This document shows, in pieces, positions 34,319-41,098 of a stretch of 64,000 nucleotides of DNA; position 1 is the stretch's first letter, and each line of letters starts with the position of its first letter. The stretch is taken from the NCBI GenBank assembly GCA_016720345.1, contig JADKKV010000006.1, positions 310,001 to 374,000 of the forward strand, given 5' to 3'. The DNA is from Thermomonas sp. (lineage in GTDB: Bacteria > Pseudomonadota > Gammaproteobacteria > Xanthomonadales > Xanthomonadaceae). The position numbers and the translations under genes were made by a program. Under the pieces are notes generated by a model. It had not been told where the DNA came from. It saw only the letters and a list, made by a program, of their open reading frames with translations, and ran no database searches.

Positions 34319-35485
34319 ATGCAAGAAAAACACCGTTCGATTCGTCATTGGTTCATTGCGATGTCGCTCGTCGCCGCTTCGGCAATTTCCGGTTGCCACC
34401 AGGGATTGCCGCAGATTGCGCACGAACAGATATTCGATAAATCTCGATTCTCCGATCTCATTCAGATGAATTTGCCGAACGAGGACAGTCGGGATTTCCT
34501 GAAATCTGTATGCACGACCGAGTTTGGCATGAAGCCTTTGCATCTCAACAGCGCAACCCAGCACGGCAATCCGCACCTGGTTTCCTATTTGATGCAAAAC
34601 AATTACGCCGAGATCCAGGATGCGGTCATCCATAGCAGATACGGAAATGAAGGCATCAAGTTTTTCTTCTACACCAGCAAGTTCCATGAAAACCCCAACA
34701 TGGTGGACAACGGCGGGCGGAGCGACATCGGAGGAAGCCGCCACACATGGAACCTTGGCAGGCGCGCCCTCAAGAACATCACCTATACCAACAGATACAA
34801 AGCCGCACCAATGGGCGTCCCGCTTGAAATCATCGGGATAACCTTCAATTACGGCATCGAATGGACTGCCCCGGAGTTCTCGGATGCCGGTGGCAGCTAC
34901 GAAGGAAAAGCCCAGGTCTATCTGGATCCGAACGATGGGCAATGGAAAATCGAGCAGCTCAACCTTTCGGACAACGGCAGCGATGAGTTCTTGCAGCTTC
35001 TGAAAGCGCGATACCCGGCCTACGACAGGGATGCGCCATCCGGCATGGACGGGTGCGCGCAGTACGCGGACATCATCGAAGCGCGGCGCGCGCACGAGGA
35101 GCGGAAGCGCGTTGCCGGCATACCAACCACGGTTGTGGGCACATACTCGTTCGAGCAGTCTTATTCCATTTCCAAATCCAAGATGCTGCCGGTCGAACTC
35201 ACCATCACGGATGCAAGCATTGTGACTTCCGAGGCCTTTGCGATCTTTTTCCCCGATCAACGTACCAAGAACGAATATTTTTTCTCGCAAATTCAACGCC
35301 CATACGACGTGGCGGGCACTCAGAATGGCTACGTTTTCGTCGGAAAGAAGTTCGATACGGTCGCCCAGAGCGACCACCAGCAAATGATCGCCGACGCCAA
35401 CAATGCGTTCGAGGCCTGGAAAGCAAAAAACGCCCAACTGATCGCGGAGTGCCCAGATTCAAAAACCTGGGGATGCGTGGACTAA
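34319..35485 (+). CDS. Putative lipoprotein of unknown family
   Basis: The 388-residue product starts MQEKHRSIRHWFIAMSLVAA with lipobox ISGC (Cys26). The mature part shows no domain that I recognise; notable blocks are YTNRYKAAPMGVPLEIIGIT, GSYEGKAQVYLDPNDGQWKI, and a C-terminal Asn/Ala/Lys stretch ending CPDSKTWGCVD. The 3' end of this gene, including the last about 30 codons, is duplicated at 37068. Confidence 0.75.
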   Translation: MQEKHRSIRHWFIAMSLVAASAISGCHQGLPQIAHEQIFDKSRFSDLIQMNLPNEDSRDFLKSVCTTEFGMKPLHLNSATQHGNPHLVSYLMQNNYAEIQDAVIHSRYGNEGIKFFFYTSKFHENPNMVDNGGRSDIGGSRHTWNLGRRALKNITYTNRYKAAPMGVPLEIIGITFNYGIEWTAPEFSDAGGSYEGKAQVYLDPNDGQWKIEQLNLSDNGSDEFLQLLKARYPAYDRDAPSGMDGCAQYADIIEARRAHEERKRVAGIPTTVVGTYSFEQSYSISKSKMLPVELTITDASIVTSEAFAIFFPDQRTKNEYFFSQIQRPYDVAGTQNGYVFVGKKFDTVAQSDHQQMIADANNAFEAWKAKNAQLIAECPDSKTWGCVD

Positions 35486-35718
35486 CTGCCCCATGACCTC
35501 GCCTCATCACCCTAGCCCGTAAAGAATCAGACCATGCAATTATCAGATCGTTGGGTTGGACTCTTGCTCGTCGCCTCCGCGCTCGCCGCCTGCGACAAGC
35601 TGCCCACAAACCTCGATGGCGATTCCACCAGTTCCGGCGCGGATGCCGTGCTTCAGTGCAGCGTGGATACGGATTGCATGATCAATCGCGTCTGCGATGG
35701 CGGGCAATGCAAGGTTCA
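35395..35718 (+). repeat. Direct repeat of about 324 bp, copy 1
   Basis: This stretch spans the end of the lipoprotein gene at 34319, the intergenic segment, and the signal peptide plus Cys motif of the gene at 35534. It is nearly identical to 37068-37390, including the intergenic sequence CACCCTAGCCCGTAAAGAAT, with one base length difference in an A run. It marks a segmental duplication. Confidence 0.9.
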
Positions 35719-36487
35719 TGAACACGGAGAGGTGGGTACGAACCGCACAGTGACCGTGCCTTCGAATACAGCGAACGAAACGGTTGCTATTCCGCAACCC
35801 AATATCCAGGTTCCGATCCAGGAAGTGTTCGCCAGCTTCCCGTGCTCGGACCTGAAGATCGATGCGGTCGACGAGGACAAGGGCTCGATCAAGGTCTCCG
35901 GCTATGTCTCGCGGGCGGATGACGTGTCCGCGGTCAAGCAGCGCATCGACGGCATCGAGGGCGTGAAGTCCTCGACCGCCGACGTGTAGCTGCGCATCTG
36001 GCCGCACTGCGAATTGGTGCAGCTGCTGGCACTGCACAAGGCACGCAACGGCGACAGCGGTTATGGACTGACCATTATGCCCAGCACCGGCCACTCGGAC
36101 CGTTTCATCGAAAGCGAAAACGTGATCGCCAAGCTGGTGCAAGCCAATTACGACGGCTACGTGTACGTGGACTATTTCACCGTGTCCGGCCAGGTCGCGC
36201 ACATGTACCCGAACATCGGCGAGCCGAATAGCGGCCGCCTGATCCGCTCCAGCGAGCAGTTCGAAGTCGGCGCCACGCCCAGCAAGACCTGGACAGTGGC
36301 GCCTCCGTTCGGCCAGGAGCTGATTACCGTGATCTCGTCGCCGACGCCGCTGTACCCGGAACCTTTGCCCGAAATCCAGACCGCGGAGGAATATCTGCCA
36401 CGCATGCGGCAGATGTTTGAGGCCAACAAGCGCAACGCCAAGCTGGCCGCGACCTACCTGTTCATTCAAACGGGGCCTGAGCTATGA
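35534..36487 (+). pseudogene. Cys-motif lipoprotein with BON-like and DUF4384-like parts, split by an in-frame TAG
   Basis: The first 151 codons encode a lipoprotein (MQLSDRWVGLLLVASALAAC, Asp after the Cys), the C-x5-C-x5-C-x4-C motif, and a BON-like segment (KIDAVDEDKGSIKVSGYVSR). A TAG at 35987-35989 interrupts it. The same frame continues as LRIWPHCELVQLLALHKARN and a DUF4384-like domain (YGLTIMPSTGHSDRFIESEN; YDGYVYVDYF; TWTVAPPFGQELITVIS) to 36487. One base change (CAG to TAG is plausible) explains the interruption. A 151-residue truncated lipoprotein may still be made. Confidence 0.78.
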
Positions 36488-37063
36488 GCCCGCTCTACAT
36501 GGTCGAACGCGCGTTTTCGGTAATTCGCGACATATTCACCCGGGTCGCTACCTGTACCGGCCGGTCGCTGATGGCGCCAAGAGTCCATGGCTCAAGCGGA
36601 TCGTGCTGACCCTGCTGCTGTTGCTGGTGCTGGCTGGCCTGGTGTTCCTGGCCTTTGCCATCTTGCCGCAAGTGCCGATGCGGTTCTGGCAGGTGCTGGG
36701 CATCTGCGTGATGGCCGGCGTGGTGTTGTGGTGGTTTGCAACTGGCCGCCGCAAGGCCTCGCTCAAGGGACGCACGCGCAAGCGCATGGGCGACCTCGGA
36801 CCGGGCAATGCGGAGGACGAGAAAGAGCCCCCGCAGAAGATGACCGCGGCGATCGAGGAGGCCAAGCGCACGATCGCCCGTTCGCCGGCCATCGCCAAGG
36901 GACGTACGCCGCTGTACCGGATTCCGTGGGTGATGTTCATTGGCGACCAGGCGGCGCAGAATTCCGTGGGTGATGTTCATTGGCAACCAAGCGGCGGATG
37001 TCGATGGCCTGTTGCGCGCCGGCTGCGAAGTGTCGCCATTCCCGCCGCCCGATAGCGACGAGA
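36484..37063 (+). pseudogene. TssM/IcmF-like N-terminal relic
   Basis: From the ATG at 36484 (MSPLYMVERAFSVIRDIF) the frame shifts near a CCCGGG at about 36540-36550. It continues in the other frame with two membrane segments (WLKRIVLTLLLLLVLAGLVF; WQVLGICVMAGVVLWWFATG) and KMTAAIEEAKRTIARSPAIA before LYRIPWVMFIGDQAA, reminiscent of the N-terminus of type VI secretion TssM. A tandem duplication of about 38 bp (ATTCCGTGGGTGATGTTCAT at about 36921 and 36961) breaks it again, and it then runs into the repeated lipoprotein end. The P-loop region is absent. Family assignment is tentative. Confidence 0.5.
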
Positions 37064-37067
37064 TGAA

Positions 37068-37390
37068 CGCCAACAATGCTTTCGAGGCCTGGAAAGCAAA
37101 AACGCCCAACTGATCGCGGAATGTCCGGATTCAAAAACCTGGGGATGCGTGGACTTACTGCCCCATGACCTCGCCTCATCACCCTAGCCCGTAAAGAATC
37201 AGACCATGCAATTATCAGATCGTTGGGTTGGACTCTTGCTCGTCGCCTCCGCGCTCACCGCCTGCGACAAGCTACCCGCAAGCATCGGCGGCGATGCTGC
37301 CAGAGCCAGCCCGGATGCCGTGCTCCAGTGCAGCGTGGACACGGATTGCATGATCAATCGCGTCTGCGAAGGCGGGCACTGCAAGGTGCA
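37068..37390 (+). repeat. Direct repeat of about 324 bp, copy 2
   Basis: This is the second copy of 35395-35718. Its left part is a relic of the 3' end of the lipoprotein gene at 34319, with the stop codon lost (GGACTTACT for GGACTAACT). Its right part supplies the start, signal peptide and Cys motif of the gene at 37206. Confidence 0.9.
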
Positions 37391-38534
37391 CGGAACCACG
37401 GAAGTGATTGGTCAACCTCATGCAGGCGAACGCGGAGCGAATTACCCTCAACAAAACGAGGCCGCATGCCTTGCGGAGTTTGAAGCTTATATGGACTTGG
37501 CAGAAGCGGCGGTGTTGTCGCACGCCCCGATACCGCCTCCCCCGAACAAAACCTGCCCTCTAGCGCCCCCTTTGACTGCAGAACAGGTCATCGTTTATCT
37601 GATCCGTAAAGCCGAAGGTGCCTGTCAGGAGGAAGCCAAGGCCTACATGAACTCGGCCGTGGCCGCCGCCATGTCGGACATGTCCATCCCGGCACCGCCG
37701 AACGAGCGCTGCACGGCACCAACGACTGCGCTGCATCTGGATCAGGTCAACCATGGCGCGGACATCGAATTTGTCCCCAAGTCCCCCGGTGTTGCACGCA
37801 TCCATTGCAATGCCTCGAATGCGACCTGTTCTCTGAGCCAAACGGGCAGTGGCAGCAATCCACCGATGGCACCCATCGCCGAGTCGGCAGTGTCAACCAT
37901 GGCTGCGGCGATGTCACCGGACCAGCTACGCAGGGAGGCCGCTAAGGCCTATGCGGAAAACCGCCTGTACGCGCCGGCCGGCAACAACACGCTGGAGTTC
38001 TACTTGGCCCTGCGCGACAAGCAGCCGGACGACGTCGGCGCATCCAGCGCGCTGATCGACGTGCTGCCGATGACAGTAGTCGCCGCCGAACAGAGCATTG
38101 TTCGCAAGGACTTCGCCGAGGCCAAGCGCTTGGCGGCGTTGATCGAGAGAGTCGATGGGCGACACCCGATGCTCCAACGCCTGAAGGACAACATCGTCGC
38201 GCACGAGGCGCGCTCCAATACTGCGAGCACAGCCAGCGCCGTATCTCCAGCAACAAGCACCCGCCCGCTGAACGCCGCGCCTAAGGTGCAGTTCGCCCCC
38301 GCACCGGACTACCCTCCGGAAGAACGCAGCAAGGGCATAGCGGGAACGACCGTATTGACGCTCACTCTGGATGCCAAGGGCATCGTATGGGAGGTCGAAG
38401 TGGCGAAATCAAGCGGCAACCGCAATCTCGACCAAGCTGCAGTCAATGCTGCGCGACAATGGCGCTTCAGCCCTCGCATCCAAGGCGGTGCGCGTATCGC
38501 AAGCCGCATTCACGTACCGATTACGTTCCGGTGA
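37206..38534 (+). CDS. Cys-motif lipoprotein with C-terminal TonB domain
   Basis: The 442-residue protein has lipobox LTAC (Cys20, followed by Asp), the C-x5-C-x5-C-x4-C motif (QCSVDTDCMINRVCEGGHCK), and two related segments with PPPPNKTCPLAPPLTAEQV and PAPPNERCTAP. A helical repeat-like middle follows (about 240-340), then a TonB C-terminal domain (about 360-442: YPPEERSKGIAGTTVLTLTL; NRNLDQAAVNAARQWRFSPR; RIHVPITFR). A lipid anchor with Asp after the Cys would replace the usual TonB membrane helix. No ExbB or ExbD gene is nearby. Confidence 0.82.
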   Translation: MQLSDRWVGLLLVASALTACDKLPASIGGDAARASPDAVLQCSVDTDCMINRVCEGGHCKVHGTTEVIGQPHAGERGANYPQQNEAACLAEFEAYMDLAEAAVLSHAPIPPPPNKTCPLAPPLTAEQVIVYLIRKAEGACQEEAKAYMNSAVAAAMSDMSIPAPPNERCTAPTTALHLDQVNHGADIEFVPKSPGVARIHCNASNATCSLSQTGSGSNPPMAPIAESAVSTMAAAMSPDQLRREAAKAYAENRLYAPAGNNTLEFYLALRDKQPDDVGASSALIDVLPMTVVAAEQSIVRKDFAEAKRLAALIERVDGRHPMLQRLKDNIVAHEARSNTASTASAVSPATSTRPLNAAPKVQFAPAPDYPPEERSKGIAGTTVLTLTLDAKGIVWEVEVAKSSGNRNLDQAAVNAARQWRFSPRIQGGARIASRIHVPITFR

Positions 38535-38580
38535 CGCTGATGCCGGCCAGTGGCACTGCAGGATCAAAGGCAGGCACTGC

Positions 38581-39693
38581 ATGCGACCATCATTGCCTTG
38601 CCCGTCTTGCTTCAGTTTTTTTGTGAAGCCCTTCCTGTTCATAGTGTGTTTTGTCGTCGCGCTGACGTCGCCAATCTTGACGCAAGGCAAGGATTTATCC
38701 CAAGCGATCGGATATCGAGACAAAGTGACTGCGGACGGGGCCACATTCGTATTTCCGTTGCGTCCAGAAACGATGAAGGAGGGGTTTTGCCACGGCTGGA
38801 AAACAAACGCCTGGGTCATGGTGAATTATGAGTGGCGCGTAATAGTGCGCAGTGGCAAAGAATCCCAGTCATTCGGATACAGCCCCCTGTTCTTCTGGGC
38901 GAACGAAAAATTATGCAGACAAGGGGACTTGGGGCCTGTGCTTGAGGCGGCCAACTGTTTCAGATCGGACTTCCAACCTCAGATGTCTTGCCGAATCAGT
39001 GCTGACAAAACGATGTTGACGATCACGCTCGACTGGACAGGACGTGATTACAAGGGGCAGATCGCTCGACTATTACTGGAGCAACCTGAGTCAGTGACGT
39101 TCGAGGCCGGACCAAAGGCACCCACATACTATCGCTACGGAGCCACGGCGCCTCCGCTCCACACAATTTCATTCGACGTGCAAGTCGAGTATGCGCTGTC
39201 CAATTCCACACATGCATATGGTGTCTGTGGCTCTGGCTGGAGCACTGCCCTTGTCCCGGACCACGTCTGTTTCAACGGATTGGGCATCAGAACCCCCTAC
39301 GAGCATTGCGGGTTGCCAGCTATCAATCACAAGGTCGATTTCACGGCCGCGTGCTCCAGACACGATGCGTGCTATGGGATAAGAGGTGCAGCCAAGTCCG
39401 ACTGCGATGCAGGTTTGTACAAGGATCTCAAGCAAGCCTGCTTTTCCCAACTACCTGATTCTGATTCCGACCGAATGCAACGCGCCTGCATAGAAACCGC
39501 GCTGCAATTCAACGACGTCGTTCGCGGACAAGCTACACGTCGTCTCGATCTCTGGTTTGTTACTGGGCATGTTCAGCAAGTACCCTTCACGGGGAAATCC
39601 GGGTGCAATGCCTACATCGATGCCCAGAAGAGGGCTGGCAATAACACCCCCAATTGTCTGACCGGAACTGATGGCGGTGACAATTCTTGGTAA
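38581..39693 (+). CDS. Secreted phospholipase A2-like protein
   Basis: The 370-residue product starts MRPSLPCPSCFSFFVKPFLF with a signal peptide ending near QGKD; the longer frame from 38371 is a shadow of the preceding gene. The C-terminal part has a phospholipase A2 active-site segment, DFTAACSRHDACYG (about residues 253-266), with the CxxHDxCY pattern and further cysteines downstream. Upstream is a beta-rich region (about 30-240) with CHGWKTNAWVMVNYEWRV that I do not recognise. The PLA2 fold hydrolyses the sn-2 ester of phospholipids. It closes the lipoprotein array and may be an effector or envelope enzyme. Confidence 0.75.
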   Translation: MRPSLPCPSCFSFFVKPFLFIVCFVVALTSPILTQGKDLSQAIGYRDKVTADGATFVFPLRPETMKEGFCHGWKTNAWVMVNYEWRVIVRSGKESQSFGYSPLFFWANEKLCRQGDLGPVLEAANCFRSDFQPQMSCRISADKTMLTITLDWTGRDYKGQIARLLLEQPESVTFEAGPKAPTYYRYGATAPPLHTISFDVQVEYALSNSTHAYGVCGSGWSTALVPDHVCFNGLGIRTPYEHCGLPAINHKVDFTAACSRHDACYGIRGAAKSDCDAGLYKDLKQACFSQLPDSDSDRMQRACIETALQFNDVVRGQATRRLDLWFVTGHVQQVPFTGKSGCNAYIDAQKRAGNNTPNCLTGTDGGDNSW

Positions 39694-39720
39694 AGAATCG
39701 GCAGTTGCTACACTGCGGCC

Positions 39721-40210
39721 ATGAGTTTCTCGACCAGTGCCCTGACCGGCAGCACGCCGGAGCAATACGCCCAGTTGCTGGAACAGGCGCGTGGCCTGCT
39801 CCATGGCGAACGCGACCGCATCGCCAATGCCGCCAACCTGTCGGCGCTGGTCTACAACGCCCTGCCCGGCCTCAACTGGGTCGGCTTCTACTTCTTCGAC
39901 GGCCACGAGCTGGTGGTCGGTCCGTTCCAGGGCCTGCCGGCCTGCGTGCGCATCCCGCTGGACAAGGGCGTGTGCGGCGCGGCCGCGAGCACCCGCGAAA
40001 CCCAGCGGATCGAAGACGTGCATGCCTTCCCCGGGCCACATCGCCTGCGACTCGGCGAGCAACTCGGAACTGGTGGTGCCACTGGTGGGCGCGAATGGCG
40101 AACTGGTCGGCGTGTTCGACCTCGACAGTCCGCTTCACGCGCGTTTTTCCGTTGAAGACCAGCAAGGCCTGGAGGCGATCGCCCGGGCATACCTGGAGTC
40201 ATTGGCGTGA
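39721..40210 (+). pseudogene. msrC: Free methionine-(R)-sulfoxide reductase (GAF domain), frameshifted
   Basis: The N-terminal frame (MSFSTSALTGSTPEQYAQLL, LPGLNWVGFYFFDGHELVVG, VRIPLDKGVCGAAASTRETQ) is a fRMsr/YebR GAF domain. At the CCCCGGG run (40029-40035) one extra G shifts the frame. The correct continuation, HIACDSASNSELVVPLVGAN to YLESLA, is in the next frame. The three cysteines typical of the family (ACVR, GVCG, IACD) are present across the two frames. All else is undamaged, so a base-calling error is plausible. The stop overlaps the TfoX-like start as GTGA. Confidence 0.85.
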
Positions 40211-40599
40211 ACACTGGCCCGAAGCTGCGCAACATCGGCCCGAAGTCCGCCGCCTGGCTGCGCCAGGTGGGCCTGCGTTCGCTGGAGGACGTCGCCGCGG
40301 TCGGTGCCGTCGATGCCTTCATGAAAGTGCGCCGCGCCGGCTTCAAGCCCAGCCTCAACCTGCTGTATTCGCTGGAGGGCGCGCTGGTCGACTGCCACTG
40401 GCAGGAAGTGCCGGAAGCGCGCCGGCAGGAACTCGTGCAGGCCGCCGAGGCCGCGATCGCGCTGCTGCCACCACCACGCGGCAGGCCCGCGGCCTCCCCG
40501 GTGACGACCACCCAGATGCAGGCGGACGATTCCCCGATGCCGGCGATGGCGTTGTTCGACGACGACCGCGGCGCGTCGGCGGAAATGGGGCCAGAGTGA
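40207..40599 (+). CDS. TfoX C-terminal domain protein
   Basis: The 130-residue protein begins at a GTG overlapping the previous stop, with LRNIGPKSAAWLRQVGLRSL and the segment VRRAGFKPSLNLLYSLEGAL typical of the TfoX C-terminal domain (helix-hairpin-helix-like), found alone in this group. E. coli Sxy/TfoX regulates competence genes; stand-alone C-terminal domains lack a proven role. The last residues (EMGPE) come from a REP-like palindrome that overlaps the 3' end. Confidence 0.8.
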   Translation: MNTGPKLRNIGPKSAAWLRQVGLRSLEDVAAVGAVDAFMKVRRAGFKPSLNLLYSLEGALVDCHWQEVPEARRQELVQAAEAAIALLPPPRGRPAASPVTTTQMQADDSPMPAMALFDDDRGASAEMGPE

Positions 40600-40667
40600 A
40601 GTTTCCCGTCCGGGTGCTGATGACGAGTGGGCAAGACCGACGGGAAATTCACTCTGGCCCCATTTCC
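40581..40667. repeat. REP-like inverted repeat overlapping the tfoX-like 3' end
   Basis: GGAAATGGGGCCAGAGTGAA followed by a G and TTTCCCGTC at 40581-40610 is matched in inverse at 40639-40667, about 29 bp with one extra G. The AATGGGGCCAGAGTGAA core resembles repeats scattered in many gammaproteobacteria and often linked to RAYT-type transposases. Confidence 0.8.
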
Positions 40668-40744
40668 GCTGGCCCCTTTGCCGGCGTGCATCCCTAAATA
40701 TCCTTTGCGCGCCGCCCGCCGCGCTGCGTACACTGCCCGCGCTT

Positions 40745-40985
40745 CAAGGTGATCCGACGGCATCCGCCGAAGGATTGAAACGGGAAGCCGGTGACGATGC
40801 GGTTGACGCATCCAGTCCGGCGCTGCCCCCGCAACGGTAAGCGAGACAAGCCTGGCATCGGCCACTGTGCTGCGCATCGCGAGATGCAGGCATGGGAAGG
40901 CGCCAGGCGGGAACGGCTGTTGGCATCGCCGTTCCGCCCGCGAGCCCGGAGACCGGCCCTGGAGTCACTGGTTGCGATGCGGCGG
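40745..40985 (+). promoter_or_regulatory. Cobalamin riboswitch
   Basis: The leader contains the B12-box element AGCCCGGAGACCGGCC at 40943-40958, close to the consensus, plus the upstream conserved GCCACTG segment at 40860-40866 and the GCCCCCGCAACGGTAAGCG-type region near 40823-40843. It lies upstream of btuB and should lower receptor synthesis when adenosylcobalamin is abundant. Exact ends are approximate. Confidence 0.9.
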
Positions 40986-41098
40986 GCATTGCGCGACGTC
41001 GCGCATGCGTTCGCTCATCGCCCGTCCGTTCCGTTCCCGTCCGTGCTGCAGCCGCCCTTCAACCTTGGGCGCGCGGGCGTGCGCGCCGGAGAACCGAC

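Noticed and set aside
3530..35989. Amber recoding, because the HAD gene and a lipoprotein gene are both interrupted by in-frame TAG
   Set aside because: Only two cases, one with an additional frameshift, in regions rich in other lesions; no suppressor tRNA or pyl-type genes are visible. Simple mutation or sequencing error is more economical.
40892..41098. A 69-codon N-terminal extension of btuB
   Set aside because: It would run through the cobalamin riboswitch, and the product would have no signal peptide at its start.
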